64,000 bases of DNA from Mangrovibacter plantisponsor (GTDB lineage: Bacteria > Pseudomonadota > Gammaproteobacteria > Enterobacterales > Enterobacteriaceae): positions 186,001 through 250,000 of the forward strand of contig NZ_QGTS01000007.1 in NCBI RefSeq assembly GCF_003182475.1. The letters run 5' to 3'. The notes beneath the pieces are model-generated. The model did not search any database, had not been told where the DNA came from, and worked only from the letters and a program-made list of their open reading frames with translations. Numbering within the stretch: the stretch's first letter is position 1; each line of letters starts with the position of its first letter. Below, in pieces: positions 38,055 to 47,806 of the stretch. The position numbers and the translations under genes were made by a program.

Positions 38055-39284
38055 ATGGTGTCTGCAACAAAACTTCCAGGTAACGCACTCATCACTCAGC
38101 GAATGCTGGTTCCCAGGCTGTCACTGATGATGTTCTTACAATTTTTTATTTGGGGAAGCTGGTCTGTCACTCTGGGGCTGGTAATGACCCAATACAACAT
38201 GTCATTGCTGATTGGGGATGCATTTTCTGCTGGCCCAATTGCCTCCATCCTCTCGCCCTTTGTATTAGGGATGCTGGTGGATCGTTTCTTTGCTTCGCAG
38301 AAAGTATTGGCTGTTATGCACCTGGCGGGTGCGGCGATTCTGTGGTTCGTCCCTCAGGCACTTATCAGTGAAAATGGGTCATTACTGATTGGGTTACTGT
38401 TTGGTTATACTCTGTGCTACATGCCAACACTGGCACTGACCAACAACATTGCGTTTCATAGTTTGGCGAGCAGTGAAAAGAGCTTTCCCGTTGTACGTGT
38501 ATTTGGCACCATCGGCTGGATTGTTGCCGGCATATTCATTGGTTTTGCCGGTATTGCATCAACCGTTTCCATCTTTTCACTCGCCGCACTGTGCTCCGTT
38601 ATCCTCGCCATTTATAGCCTGACTTTGCCGAACACCCCTGCTCCGGCAAAAGGCCAGCCATTCAAAGTACGCGATTTATTCTGTGCTGATGCTTTTGCAT
38701 TATTGAAAGTTCCTCATTTCTTTATTTTTTCACTCTGCGCCACGCTTATCTCTATTCCGCTGGGCACTTATTACGCTTACACCGCTTCATGGCTGTCTGA
38801 TGCCGGTGTAGAAAATATCAGTACTATCATGTCGTTTGGTCAGATGTCTGAAATTTTCTTCATGCTGATTATCCCTCTGCTGTTCCGTCGTCTTGGCGTG
38901 AAATACATGCTTTTGATTGGGATGTTCGCCTGGTTCGTGCGTTACGGCCTGTTTGCTATGGGGATGAGTGAAGAAGGCCGGGCACTCATCTGGCTGGGTA
39001 TTTTGCTGCACGGCGTTTGTTACGACTTCTTCTTTGTGGTCGGCTTTATTTACACAGACCGGGTTGCAGGCGAAAAAGTCAAAGGACAGGCACAAAGCAT
39101 GATTGTGATGTTCACCTACGGCATTGGTATGTTGCTGGGTTCTCAAATATCCGGGGCTTTGTATAACCATTTGGTTGCAGGCCAGGTTTCAGCACAAAGC
39201 TGGGCAATGTTCTGGTGGATCCCCGCCATCGCAGCAGCAGTTATCGCACTGATTTTCCTTTTCTCTTTTAAATATCGTGATTGA
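38055..39284 (+). CDS. MFS nucleoside/sugar:H+ symporter, YegT/NupG-like
   Basis: The 409-residue, 12-helix protein carries the NHS family pattern (LSLMMFLQFFIWGSWSVTLGLVM at the first helix, RVFGTIGWIVAG in the middle, GVCYDFFFVVGFIYTDRVAG, QSMIVMFTYGIGMLLGSQISG). E. coli members NupG, XapB and YegT take up nucleosides or unknown compounds. Here it leads an operon with a TIM-barrel enzyme and a Gfo/Idh/MocA dehydrogenase under two LacI-type operators, so a glycoside or sugar derivative is the likelier substrate. Confidence 0.9.
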   Translation: MVSATKLPGNALITQRMLVPRLSLMMFLQFFIWGSWSVTLGLVMTQYNMSLLIGDAFSAGPIASILSPFVLGMLVDRFFASQKVLAVMHLAGAAILWFVPQALISENGSLLIGLLFGYTLCYMPTLALTNNIAFHSLASSEKSFPVVRVFGTIGWIVAGIFIGFAGIASTVSIFSLAALCSVILAIYSLTLPNTPAPAKGQPFKVRDLFCADAFALLKVPHFFIFSLCATLISIPLGTYYAYTASWLSDAGVENISTIMSFGQMSEIFFMLIIPLLFRRLGVKYMLLIGMFAWFVRYGLFAMGMSEEGRALIWLGILLHGVCYDFFFVVGFIYTDRVAGEKVKGQAQSMIVMFTYGIGMLLGSQISGALYNHLVAGQVSAQSWAMFWWIPAIAAAVIALIFLFSFKYRD

Positions 39285-39310
39285 TACGTAGTTGATTACT
39301 GGAGGTGGTT

Positions 39311-40375
39311 TTGAAAACAGTAAAAGGACCAGGCATTTTCCTGGCGCAATTTATCGGCACTGATGCACCTTACAACTCACTTGAAGGGTTGGCTAAATGG
39401 GCTTCGGCACTGGGGTATAAAGCATTACAGATCCCTTGTAACCATCCGGCGATTTTTGATTTAGAAAAAGCGGCCACCAGCCAGACTTATTGTGATGAAG
39501 TTACTGGGGTTCTGGCCAAATACAATATGGTTATCAGCGAGCTGTCAACGCACCTCGAAGGGCAGTTGATTGCGGTTCATCCGGCACATGATGTGGCGTT
39601 TGATGGGTTTGCGCCTGCAGCCGTTCAGGGTGATTACACCAGGCGAACAGAGTGGGCTACTCGCCAGGTAAAACTGGCCGCTATTGCCTCGCAGAAGTTA
39701 GGGCTCACGGCTCATGCAACTTTTTCTGGCTCCCTGGCCTGGCCATACCTGTATCCGTGGCCGCCACACAATCCGCACCTTTTAGAAGAAGCGTTCAATG
39801 AACTGGCACGCCGCTGGTTACCGGTGCTTAACACTTTTGACGACAATGGCGTAGATGTTTGTTTTGAAATCCATCCGGGTGAAGATTTACACGATGGTGT
39901 TACGTTCGAACGTTTTCTCGATAAGGTGAACCAGCATATTCGGTGCAATATGTTGTATGACCCCAGCCATCTTCATCTGCAACATATTGATTATATTGAC
40001 TACATTGATATTTATCATTCCCGCATTAAAGCCTTTCATGTCAAGGATGCAGAGTTCCAGGTTAATGGGCGTAGTGGAGTGTACGGTGGCTATCAACGCT
40101 GGATCGACCGGGCCGGGCGTTTTCGTTCTCTGGGAGATGGGCAAATCGACTTCAAAACTATCTTCAGCAAAATGGCGCAGTACGACTACGACGGCTGGGC
40201 TGTACTCGAATGGGAATGCTGCCTGAAAGATGCAGACACTGGCGCACGGGAAGGTGCTGAGTTTATTCGTCAGCATATTATTCCGGTAGCTGACAGAGCA
40301 TTTGATGACTTTGCAGCAAGCGACAATCAACAAGCCAGTATCCTCAATCAACTGGGCCTCAACAGAGGGATTTAA
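39311..40375 (+). CDS. Sugar phosphate isomerase/epimerase-like TIM-barrel enzyme (cytoplasmic)
   Basis: The 354-residue protein has the AP-endonuclease-2-type xylose isomerase-like barrel. Probable metal ligands are in CFEIHPGED (Glu and His), MLYDPSHLHLQ (Asp, His), KAFHVKDAEF (His) and VLEWE (Glu). These enzymes isomerise, epimerise or eliminate on sugars, often with a partner Gfo/Idh dehydrogenase, which here begins 1 bp after the stop. Start TTG at 39311 after GGAGG; a GTG at 39305 lies inside the ribosome site. Confidence 0.82.
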   Translation: MKTVKGPGIFLAQFIGTDAPYNSLEGLAKWASALGYKALQIPCNHPAIFDLEKAATSQTYCDEVTGVLAKYNMVISELSTHLEGQLIAVHPAHDVAFDGFAPAAVQGDYTRRTEWATRQVKLAAIASQKLGLTAHATFSGSLAWPYLYPWPPHNPHLLEEAFNELARRWLPVLNTFDDNGVDVCFEIHPGEDLHDGVTFERFLDKVNQHIRCNMLYDPSHLHLQHIDYIDYIDIYHSRIKAFHVKDAEFQVNGRSGVYGGYQRWIDRAGRFRSLGDGQIDFKTIFSKMAQYDYDGWAVLEWECCLKDADTGAREGAEFIRQHIIPVADRAFDDFAASDNQQASILNQLGLNRGI

Positions 40376-40376
40376 T

Positions 40377-41528
40377 ATGATAGATGTCGGTATTATTGGT
40401 ACTGGGTTTATTGGCCCGGCACATATTGAGGCTCTGCGCCGCCTGGGGAATATTAATGTTGTCGCAGTATGTGATGTTAGCCAGGAAGCCGCGCAGGCGC
40501 AGGCCACACAACTGAACGTGACACATGCGTACAGTGATGTTGCAGAATTCTTACGCCACCCAGGGCTACAGGCTGTTCATAACTGCACACCAAACCACCT
40601 CCACGCAGCAATAAACCGCCAGATTCTGCTGGCCGGGAAGCATGTTTTTTCCGAAAAGCCTTTATGCATGACGCTGGATGAAGCCCATGAGCTTGAAACT
40701 CTGGCACGGCAATCTGGTGTCGTACATGGTGTCAGCTTCGTATACCGGCAGTACGCCATGGTACAACAGGCGGCCAGTATGCTTCGTGACGGACAAATCG
40801 GCCGGTTATTTTCAGCCCAGGGGAGCTACCTGCAGGACTGGATGCTGGAAGAAACAGATTACAACTGGCGCGTAGAGGCTGATAAAGGTGGCCCGTCACG
40901 TGCAGTTGCAGATATAGGCTCCCACTGGTGCGACACTATTCAGTTTGTTACCGGGCGTAAGATTGTCGCCGTTATGGCAGACCTGGGAACCGTCTGGCCT
41001 ACCAGAAAAGCCAGCCTGGCAGGGCACTCAACATTTAGCACTGCACAGGAAGAGCAACATTATGAAGACAAGAAAGTCACAACAGAAGATTTAGGTTTTA
41101 TTCTTTTCCGATTTGATGATGGCAGTAAGGGGTGTTTTAGTGTGTCCCAGGTTGCAGCTGGCCGCAAAAATCGCCTGAGCCTGGAAGTGAGTGGCAGTTC
41201 CGCTGCACTGGCCTGGGATCAAGAAATTCCCCAGCAATTGTGGGTGGGTCATCGCCATCAGGCTAATCAGATACTGACCGACGACCCTTCTTTATTATCC
41301 CCTTCAGTGTCTTCCCGTGCACGATTCCCAGGTGGGCACATTGAAGGCTGGCCAGATGCATTTCGTGCAATGATGCAGCAATTCTACCAGGCGGTAGAAA
41401 ACGGGGAGATGCCGCCGCCGGGCGAAGAAACCTTTGCAACCTTCCATGATGGTGCCCAGGTGATGGCAATTATTGATGCGATTCTTCGTAGCCACCAACA
41501 ACAACGTTGGGTGAACATTCACGCCTGA
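40377..41528 (+). CDS. Gfo/Idh/MocA-family NAD(P)-dependent dehydrogenase
   Basis: The 383-residue protein has the N-terminal Rossmann motif VGIIGTGFIGPAHIEAL, the family motif SEKPLCMTLDEAHEL with the catalytic Lys, and GSHWCDTIQFVTG carrying the conserved His. Family members oxidise a sugar hydroxyl (for example at C3) or reduce a keto sugar. The ATG is one base after the upstream TAA, so translation is coupled with the TIM-barrel gene. Confidence 0.9.
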   Translation: MIDVGIIGTGFIGPAHIEALRRLGNINVVAVCDVSQEAAQAQATQLNVTHAYSDVAEFLRHPGLQAVHNCTPNHLHAAINRQILLAGKHVFSEKPLCMTLDEAHELETLARQSGVVHGVSFVYRQYAMVQQAASMLRDGQIGRLFSAQGSYLQDWMLEETDYNWRVEADKGGPSRAVADIGSHWCDTIQFVTGRKIVAVMADLGTVWPTRKASLAGHSTFSTAQEEQHYEDKKVTTEDLGFILFRFDDGSKGCFSVSQVAAGRKNRLSLEVSGSSAALAWDQEIPQQLWVGHRHQANQILTDDPSLLSPSVSSRARFPGGHIEGWPDAFRAMMQQFYQAVENGEMPPPGEETFATFHDGAQVMAIIDAILRSHQQQRWVNIHA

Positions 41529-41632
41529 GGTATGTTCCGGGCCTGCGCCTGTCAGCGCCCGGAATACTTATCCCGGTCAACCATTTATGGTAATCTGCAG
41601 ATATCTGATTCTTTGCAGGAAACCATGCAACC

Positions 41633-42616
41633 ATGTCTATCCAGAAAATCGCAAAGCTGGCGGGTGTTTCGGTCGCTACGGTTTCTCGTGTATTAAATAA
41701 TAGCGATAGTGTTAAAGCTAAAAACCGCGAAAAAGTTCTGCAAGCTATCAAAGCAAGCAATTATCAGCCCAATCTTCTGGCCCGGCAGTTAAGGACAGCC
41801 CGCACATCTATGGTGCTGGTGCTGGTTTCTGATATATCCAACCCATTTTGCGCTGAATTGGTTAAAGGTATCGAAGAACAAGCTGAAAAAAATAACTACC
41901 GGATTTTATTATGTAATTCTGGCTCTGATATCCATCGTTCACGCTCCAGTCTGCAATTACTCTCAGGCAAAATGGTAGATGGAGTAATTACCATGGACGC
42001 CTTCACACAATTACCAGAGTTAACGCAACTGATTGGCAATTCCCCCTGGGTACAGTGTGCTGAATTTGCAGATTCTGGGGATATTTCATGCGTAGGAATT
42101 AACGATATTGATGCTTCGCGTGAATTAGTTCGCCATTTGGCACACTCAGGGCATCAGAAAATTGCGCTGATAAACCACGACCTGAGCTATAAATATGCCC
42201 AGCTACGTGAACAGGGCTACCACGAAGAATTGAATGCTCACAGGCTGGCATGGCATAAAATTGCCTATGCCAGCCAGCTTTCCTTCAGTGCCGGTAAGCA
42301 GGCAATGCAATCCCTGCTTGAATCAGGCAGCCGGCCTGACGCCGTTTTTGCTATTTCAGACACTCTGGCTGCTGGTGCAATGTCAGCGATTGAGCAGGCA
42401 GGTCTGCAAGTTCCGCGTGACATTGCTGTTGCTGGTTTTGACGGTACTGAACTGGCGGAGATGGTCTCTCCGCCACTAACCACCATTGTTCAGCCGTCAC
42501 GCGAGATTGGTCGGGAGGCATTCCGCTTACTATTACGTAAAATTGACGCCCCTGAATCACCATCTCAGCGTGTTTTTCTCGACTGGCAACTGAGTGTCAG
42601 GGCCAGCACATCCTGA
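41633..42616 (+). CDS. LacI-family repressor of the sugar regulon
   Basis: The 327-residue protein has the LacI HTH (SIQKIAKLAGVSVATVSRVLNNSDSVKAKNREKVLQAI), the hinge YQPNLLARQLRT and a periplasmic-binding-like sugar domain (LVLVSDISNPFCAELVKGIEEQ). It is placed 104 bp after the dehydrogenase and ends 5 bp from the convergent secreted enzyme gene. It is the natural candidate to bind the four GTAATCGATTAC sites that flank this block. No such site was seen before its own start. Confidence 0.93.
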   Translation: MSIQKIAKLAGVSVATVSRVLNNSDSVKAKNREKVLQAIKASNYQPNLLARQLRTARTSMVLVLVSDISNPFCAELVKGIEEQAEKNNYRILLCNSGSDIHRSRSSLQLLSGKMVDGVITMDAFTQLPELTQLIGNSPWVQCAEFADSGDISCVGINDIDASRELVRHLAHSGHQKIALINHDLSYKYAQLREQGYHEELNAHRLAWHKIAYASQLSFSAGKQAMQSLLESGSRPDAVFAISDTLAAGAMSAIEQAGLQVPRDIAVAGFDGTELAEMVSPPLTTIVQPSREIGREAFRLLLRKIDAPESPSQRVFLDWQLSVRASTS

Positions 42617-42621
42617 TAGTC

Positions 42622-43470
42622 TTATTGTGAATATTTCTCGAGCTCTGCGCGCAGGTTTTTATGAGATGTGGTTATAACACTCCACACATCTTTCGGCTGG
42701 TCATGTTCAATGATAAACCATTTCACACCACTGGCTTTCGCCGCAGGCAGAATTGAATCCCAATCCAGTAGCCCTTCACCAAGTGGGGCAAAATTCATTT
42801 CATCATCACGCACACCAATGCCTGCATTGTCTTTTGCATGAATCGCGTAAATACGCCCTGGGTATCTTTTCAGGAATGACACGGGATCCTGTCCTCCCCT
42901 TGAAACCCATGCCGCATCCATTTCAAGCTTGAGGTTTTCTGAGCGAGTGTTTGTTAAAATAATATCCAGAGCGGTCATTCCCTGATATTTTTTCATTTCA
43001 AAGTTATGGTTGTGGTAACCCAATTGCATGCCATCTTTGCGTAATTTAGCGCCTAACTTATCCAGCCGGTGAGCATAATTCACCCACCCCTGATAGCTGT
43101 CTGGCCTGTCTTCAGGTTTAATCCATGGGACGATTATCATGTGATTACCGATTGCTTTATTAAATGCCACCGTAGGTTGGTAATCTTGCTCCAATGTTGC
43201 CAGTTGGATATGCGATGATGTCGGGGTAAGTTGATTCTTATCTAACACTGCTTTTAATTGCCTGGCATCCATACCGTGGTCACCAACTAATTCAACATGC
43301 CGGAATCCAGCCTTGTGAGCCGTGGCAAATTGCTCTTCTGCAGAAGGTAAGCTGCGTAACGTATACATCTGTACCGCGATTTCACTTTCAACATCCATCT
43401 GTCGGGCAAATACTGAACTGGCAAAACACAGTGAGATTAACCCTAGTAACATACTATTTTTACGCGACAT
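42622..43470 (-). CDS. Secreted sugar phosphate isomerase/epimerase-like TIM-barrel enzyme
   Basis: The 282-residue protein has a signal peptide (residues 1-22, ending SSVFA) and an AP-endonuclease-2-type barrel with LGYHNHNFEM, LEMDAAWVSRGGQDP and IYAIHAKDN, plus a C-terminal FIIEHDQP. These supply the metal-binding His, Asp and Glu. Periplasmic members of this family act on oxidised glycosides in several bacteria. Its promoter has two copies of the operator found before the permease operon, so it belongs to the same regulon although on the other strand. Confidence 0.83.
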   Translation of the reverse strand: MSRKNSMLLGLISLCFASSVFARQMDVESEIAVQMYTLRSLPSAEEQFATAHKAGFRHVELVGDHGMDARQLKAVLDKNQLTPTSSHIQLATLEQDYQPTVAFNKAIGNHMIIVPWIKPEDRPDSYQGWVNYAHRLDKLGAKLRKDGMQLGYHNHNFEMKKYQGMTALDIILTNTRSENLKLEMDAAWVSRGGQDPVSFLKRYPGRIYAIHAKDNAGIGVRDDEMNFAPLGEGLLDWDSILPAAKASGVKWFIIEHDQPKDVWSVITTSHKNLRAELEKYSQ

Positions 43471-43490
43471 TTAATGTTATCTCCATTTAA

Positions 43491-43528
43491 GTAATCGATT
43501 ACAAATTAACAATAAAGTAATCGATTAC
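43491..43528. promoter_or_regulatory. Two LacI-type operators before the secreted TIM-barrel gene
   Basis: GTAATCGATTAC at 43491-43502 and 43517-43528, centre spacing 26 bp, starting 20 bp before the gene on the minus strand. Identical to the pair at 37997-38039. The rest of the gap up to 43799 shows no convincing gene. Confidence 0.85.
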
Positions 43529-43798
43529 AATTCAAATATGGATATTTTGTGATCCCGGGCACCTTTAGTGCTCAGAATACAGGTTCAGAAAACAGGCAGA
43601 CATCTGGCCGGCACGTACAAGAGTCAAAACACATTAACTGCTTTTCTCATCAGGCTAGCTGCCGCCCACTTTTTCTTGCTGCTCTTGACCGTATCCACCA
43701 TTCCAGAAAAACCAATGGGCATGAAGAAATTTGCTGTAATATTAATATGATTGACCTTCGCGTTACCCCACCCTGCCGGGTCGCATTGTATGAGGACG

Positions 43799-45106
43799 AT
43801 GATGATTTCACGCTGGCAGTTTGTACTGACACAAATGTTCCATAAACTGTGGTTCAGGGCTACTCTGTTTGCCATCGCCGCCATTCTCACGGCGCTGATT
43901 TCTATTGCTGTAAAGTCATTTATTCCCCCGGCATTTTCCGGGGTAGTCGGTGCCAAAGCGGTCGATAATATTCTGAATATTCTGGCCTCCAGTATGCTGG
44001 CCGTAACGACTTTTTCACTGAGCATTGTTGTCACTGCCTATGGCTCAGCCACAACCAATGTCACGCCACGTGCAACCCGCCTGGTAGTAGAAGACACCAC
44101 AACCCAAAATGTCCTCGCCACTTTTATTGGCTCGTTTCTGTTCAGCCTGGTGGGAATTATCGCGCTGAACATGGGGGCGTATGGTGAACGCGGGCGGGTA
44201 ATTCTGTTTGTCGTAACGCTGGTAGTGATTGCACTGATTGTTCTGACGCTTTTGCGCTGGATTCAGCACCTGACTTCGCTGGGGCGTGTGGGGGAAACTA
44301 CAGCCCGGGTGGAAGATGCAGCTTTGCGGGCGTTTCAGGCCCGGGCGCAATCCCCTTGTTTAGGTTGTTTCCCGTGGACAGAAAGTGGCGCGCAACCCGA
44401 GGGTACCCAGGCAATTTATTCACCGCAAGTGGGGTACGTTGAACATATTGATATTGGTAAGCTGGCGGCAGTGCTCACAGGTAGCCCGGCCCATGTCTAC
44501 CTGGTTGCCCAACCCGGGAACTTTGTGCACCCTTCCCAGGCAGTCATGTACACCACTGAAAAATGTAGTGATGAATTGCGCCTGCGCCTGTTATCCGCGC
44601 TGAGTATTTCCGATGCGCGTTCTTTTCACCAGGACCCGCGCTTTTGTTTGTGCGTAATGGCAGAAATTGCCTGCCGGGCACTGTCACCGGCCGTGAACGA
44701 CCCGGGCACCGCTATTGATGTTATTGGCCGTGCGGTGCGGGTATTGTCGGTGTGGGCTGAGCAATCAGAAAAATCAGACCAACACGCGCAGGTTCTTTAT
44801 CCGCAAATTCATCTTGCCCCTTTAAGCCCGGCTAACCTGTTTGACGATATTTTTTCACCCGTGGCGCGCGATGGCGCCGCCATGCGTGAAGTGCAGTTGC
44901 GGTTGTTAAAATCACTGGCAATGCTGGCTAAAGCCTGGCCGGAACGCTACGCCAGTGTGGCACGCAAACATGCAGAAGAAGTGATGAACCATGTCACACG
45001 AGCCGGGCATATTCAGCCAGACCTGGTGTTACTGCGCAGCACTTTTGACACGCTGTTTGCCGGGCAGTTAGCCAAAGATGAGAAAACGAGTACTACCCGG
45101 TTATAA
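43799..45106 (+). CDS. DUF2254 membrane protein
   Basis: The 435-residue protein has four N-terminal membrane helices (first from about residue 16) with [41 protein letters not shown] and [37 protein letters not shown] long soluble C-terminal part contains [17 protein letters not shown]. This matches the DUF2254 family of predicted inner-membrane proteins of unknown role. Several starts are possible; the Met doublet at 43799 follows GAGGA with good spacing. The last 6 bp overlap the convergent nudI gene. Confidence 0.85.
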   Translation: MMISRWQFVLTQMFHKLWFRATLFAIAAILTALISIAVKSFIPPAFSGVVGAKAVDNILNILASSMLAVTTFSLSIVVTAYGSATTNVTPRATRLVVEDTTTQNVLATFIGSFLFSLVGIIALNMGAYGERGRVILFVVTLVVIALIVLTLLRWIQHLTSLGRVGETTARVEDAALRAFQARAQSPCLGCFPWTESGAQPEGTQAIYSPQVGYVEHIDIGKLAAVLTGSPAHVYLVAQPGNFVHPSQAVMYTTEKCSDELRLRLLSALSISDARSFHQDPRFCLCVMAEIACRALSPAVNDPGTAIDVIGRAVRVLSVWAEQSEKSDQHAQVLYPQIHLAPLSPANLFDDIFSPVARDGAAMREVQLRLLKSLAMLAKAWPERYASVARKHAEEVMNHVTRAGHIQPDLVLLRSTFDTLFAGQLAKDEKTSTTRL

Positions 45107-45526
45107 CAATCCTTTTTGGGTAAAAGTTATCCGGGTTGCTTCATTCAAATCCATCTGTTTGAGATCCGCTGGCAGAACCCAGGCTATTTCCTGGAACTCT
45201 TCGTTGAACGTAATTTCTCTATTAGCACTGAAGCAATCAAATATCAGGTAAATCATATAGATTTCTTCTGTTGTGCCATCGGCATAGGTCTTTACTCTGA
45301 TATCATCGCGAAAAGCCCAGGGTGTAATTTTGTTTATAATCAGTGCATCACCCAGTTCTTCCCGAATTTCACGCCGTAATGCATATTCCATGGTTTCGCC
45401 TGGCTCCATTCCACCACCAGACAATGCCCACTGACCTGGAAATACACCGCGGTCATCTGCCATTTTACATAGCAAATATGCCCCTTCGTTCTGAATGATG
45501 GGGCACACTATTGTTCTCTGCCGCAT
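45101..45526 (-). CDS. nudI: Nucleoside triphosphatase NudI
   Basis: The 141-residue Nudix hydrolase follows E. coli NudI nearly throughout: [39 protein letters not shown] at the start. The Nudix box is [24 protein letters not shown], and the end is FTQKGLL. NudI hydrolyses nucleoside triphosphates with preference for pyrimidine deoxynucleotides. Its 3' end overlaps the convergent DUF2254 gene. Confidence 0.95.
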   Translation of the reverse strand: MRQRTIVCPIIQNEGAYLLCKMADDRGVFPGQWALSGGGMEPGETMEYALRREIREELGDALIINKITPWAFRDDIRVKTYADGTTEEIYMIYLIFDCFSANREITFNEEFQEIAWVLPADLKQMDLNEATRITFTQKGLL

Positions 45527-45702
45527 GAGTCTTTCCTGTATTGGTTTATTTTCTGCATATTACGCCCCGGCAGTAATCCCTGCAATTAACCCACTGAATT
45601 ACTATTAATACAATATTCATTCTGCCATAAGAGTGGCTACTACAAACAAAGGGCAGTTCCCTGCCCCTTACCCATTTACAGATAGCATCGCGCCAGGTTT
45701 AA

Positions 45703-47001
45703 TCAATGATGCGATGAAGACACAGGGTGTTGATTATCCGTAACTGGCGTACGCCGGTTAGCTGTTGCTGGCCTGCCATCGGGTTCTTCCCGACCGGTAA
45801 TGACCATGCCCTGGGTTTCACGCCCAAATGCCACCAACACACAAATCAACACAGCAACTGCCCCGGCGACACAGGCCATCGCAAGGCCGTAATTACCCTG
45901 GTGCGTTTCAGCAATACGCGCCTGGAGAGTTGCGTTAACTGACGCCAGCAGATTACCCAGTTGGTAGACAAAACCGGGCAAGACTGCACGGGCATTGGCG
46001 GGTACCAGTTCATTCAGCCAGGTTGGCACCACACCCCAGGCACCCTGCACCATAAACTGCATCAGGAAAGCCCCTAAACCAATGGTGAAAGAACCACTGG
46101 AAAACGCCCACAGCGGTAATACTGGCAACGCCAGAAACGCCGCAATAATAATGGCTTTTTTACGGCCAATATGTTCGGAAAGCGCGCCAAATAAGATCCC
46201 GCCCATCATTGCCGCAATGTTATAGCAAATGGCAATAATGCTGACGGTATGGGGAGAGAAGCCATGCTGAACTTTCAGGAAGGTGGGGTAAAGATCCTGT
46301 GTGCCATGGCTGAAGAAGTTAAAGCACGCCATCACCACCACCAGATACAGGCAAAGTTTCCAGTGCATGCGTAAAATTGGCATCAGCGCGGTACTTTCTT
46401 TACGTGCGCGGGCAGACAGCCACACCGGGGATTCCGGTACTTTAAACCAAATGTAGGGCAGCATAAGCACAGGTAATGTGCCAATCAGGAACATACCGCG
46501 CCAGCCAACCAGGCTGTAGAAAAGGCCAAAAATAATCGAAGAGAGTAAGTAGCCACAAGGGTAGCCTGCCTGAAAGATCCCGGACATCAATCCACGGGAA
46601 CGGTCAGGAATCGTTTCCATCGCCAGCGACGATGCCACGCCCCAAATCCCGCCCATCGCGATACCGTAAATCAGGCGGAAGGCCATAAAAGCACCGAATG
46701 TAGGAGACCAGGCAGAAAGTAATTCGAACAATGAAAACATAGCGACATTGAGCATCAGCACCGGTTTGCGCCCATAACGCTCCGCCAGGCGCCCAAACAG
46801 CAACGCACCAATTGGCCTTACAGCAAGGGTTAACATGATTGCCAGCGAGACTTCAGCCACACTGGAATGGAAATAGCTGGCTAAATCACTCAGTACAAAG
46901 ACCAGGATAAAGAAATCGAACGCATCAAGAGTCCATGCGCCAAAACAGGCAAAAGCAACATGACGCTGCACTGGCGTCCAGGTAAGAGGTGTAAAAGACA
47001 T
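45703..47001 (-). CDS. MFS transporter of the carboxylate/sialate symporter type
   Basis: The 432-residue, 12-helix protein has MFS motifs RPIGALLFGRLAERYGRKPVL between helices 2 and 3 and GALSEHIGRKKAIII between 8 and 9. FGAWTLDAFDFFILVFVLSDLA in the first helix is as in NanT and aromatic-acid or lactate symporters (Asp-x-Phe-Asp). Likely substrates are organic acids. The ATG at 47001 follows AAAGGAAA. The C-terminal tail is hydrophilic and His-rich at its end. It stands alone between nudI and tRNA-Arg. Confidence 0.85.
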   Translation of the reverse strand: MSFTPLTWTPVQRHVAFACFGAWTLDAFDFFILVFVLSDLASYFHSSVAEVSLAIMLTLAVRPIGALLFGRLAERYGRKPVLMLNVAMFSLFELLSAWSPTFGAFMAFRLIYGIAMGGIWGVASSLAMETIPDRSRGLMSGIFQAGYPCGYLLSSIIFGLFYSLVGWRGMFLIGTLPVLMLPYIWFKVPESPVWLSARARKESTALMPILRMHWKLCLYLVVVMACFNFFSHGTQDLYPTFLKVQHGFSPHTVSIIAICYNIAAMMGGILFGALSEHIGRKKAIIIAAFLALPVLPLWAFSSGSFTIGLGAFLMQFMVQGAWGVVPTWLNELVPANARAVLPGFVYQLGNLLASVNATLQARIAETHQGNYGLAMACVAGAVAVLICVLVAFGRETQGMVITGREEPDGRPATANRRTPVTDNQHPVSSSHH

Positions 47002-47511
47002 GGGTATTTCCTTTCTGTATTTGCGCACCGCGCTGTGCTGGCGAGCGCAAGGCCAGGCAAGGAGGCAGGGAAAAACCCTTGTCGGATTGGCACTGCCAGC
47101 CCCTGTGATACCACGAAAAGCAGAATTGTTACTAATTTGTTATAGCAACAAAAATACAACAATTAATTAAAAAACTTGTTTCATATTGTAATAATAGGCT
47201 GCTTAGTATTTCTGGCTGAAAGACCCGGTTGGAGGGGGGTTTGCCGGGAGAATTTATGAGTATTGTCCCGGTACACGGGTTCTGTTTTTTGAATCAATAA
47301 CCACAGTTCAGAGGGAGCAGCAAAACAACGCAGAGAAGAACAGGATGTGGCTGTAATTATTTGAAATTTTGCTTAAGTCTGGCCTTTGGCACCAATCTAT
47401 TTGGCTGAACATGCACGACAAATCGATGTGATTTTTAGTGATGATGTCCCAAATATGTCCCATGGTGGGAAAATCGATGTCAGTAATTAGTAATAACTTA
47501 CTGATTTTAAA
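47002..47511. other. Intergenic region on the 3' side of tRNA-Arg
   Basis: No supported gene. Near 47447-47473 TGTCCCAAATATGTCCCATG has a tandem TGTCCCA spaced 11 bp, which resembles sequence seen beside tRNA-integrated elements. No integrase frame remains. It also includes the promoter of the MFS gene. Confidence 0.4.
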
Positions 47512-47588
<77 letters not shown>

Positions 47589-47773
47589 ATTACTGCAAGT
47601 ATCTCCGGCGTAGACACCTGGAAACGCGAGGAATTATACGGTCAGGGCCTTGTGAGTCAATGGCTTTTGTTCTGGGTGCTGGCTAAATGAGCATATTACT
47701 TGCAAACGCATCACAAACAGTGAGCCACAGCCGTTAACCACCTGGCAAAAACATCACTGCGGGCTGTTGATAC

Positions 47774-47796
47774 GCCTGGCGCTACCCACGCCAGGC
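47774..47796. terminator. Hairpin after the MetI-like gene
   Basis: GCCTGGCG pairs with CGCCAGGC (8 bp, 7-base loop), 10 bp after the permease stop on the minus strand. No T run follows, so termination is uncertain. Confidence 0.4.
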
Positions 47797-47806
47797 CAAC
47801 ATACAG

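Noticed and set aside
43549-43845. 98-codon frame before the DUF2254 gene
   Set aside because: No ribosome site, no family features, and overlaps the start of the DUF2254 gene in another frame.
47280-47480. Integrase remnant near tRNA-Arg
   Set aside because: Only a short tandem TGTCCCA is visible; translations in all frames near it show no tyrosine-recombinase motif, so it is reported only as sequence context.
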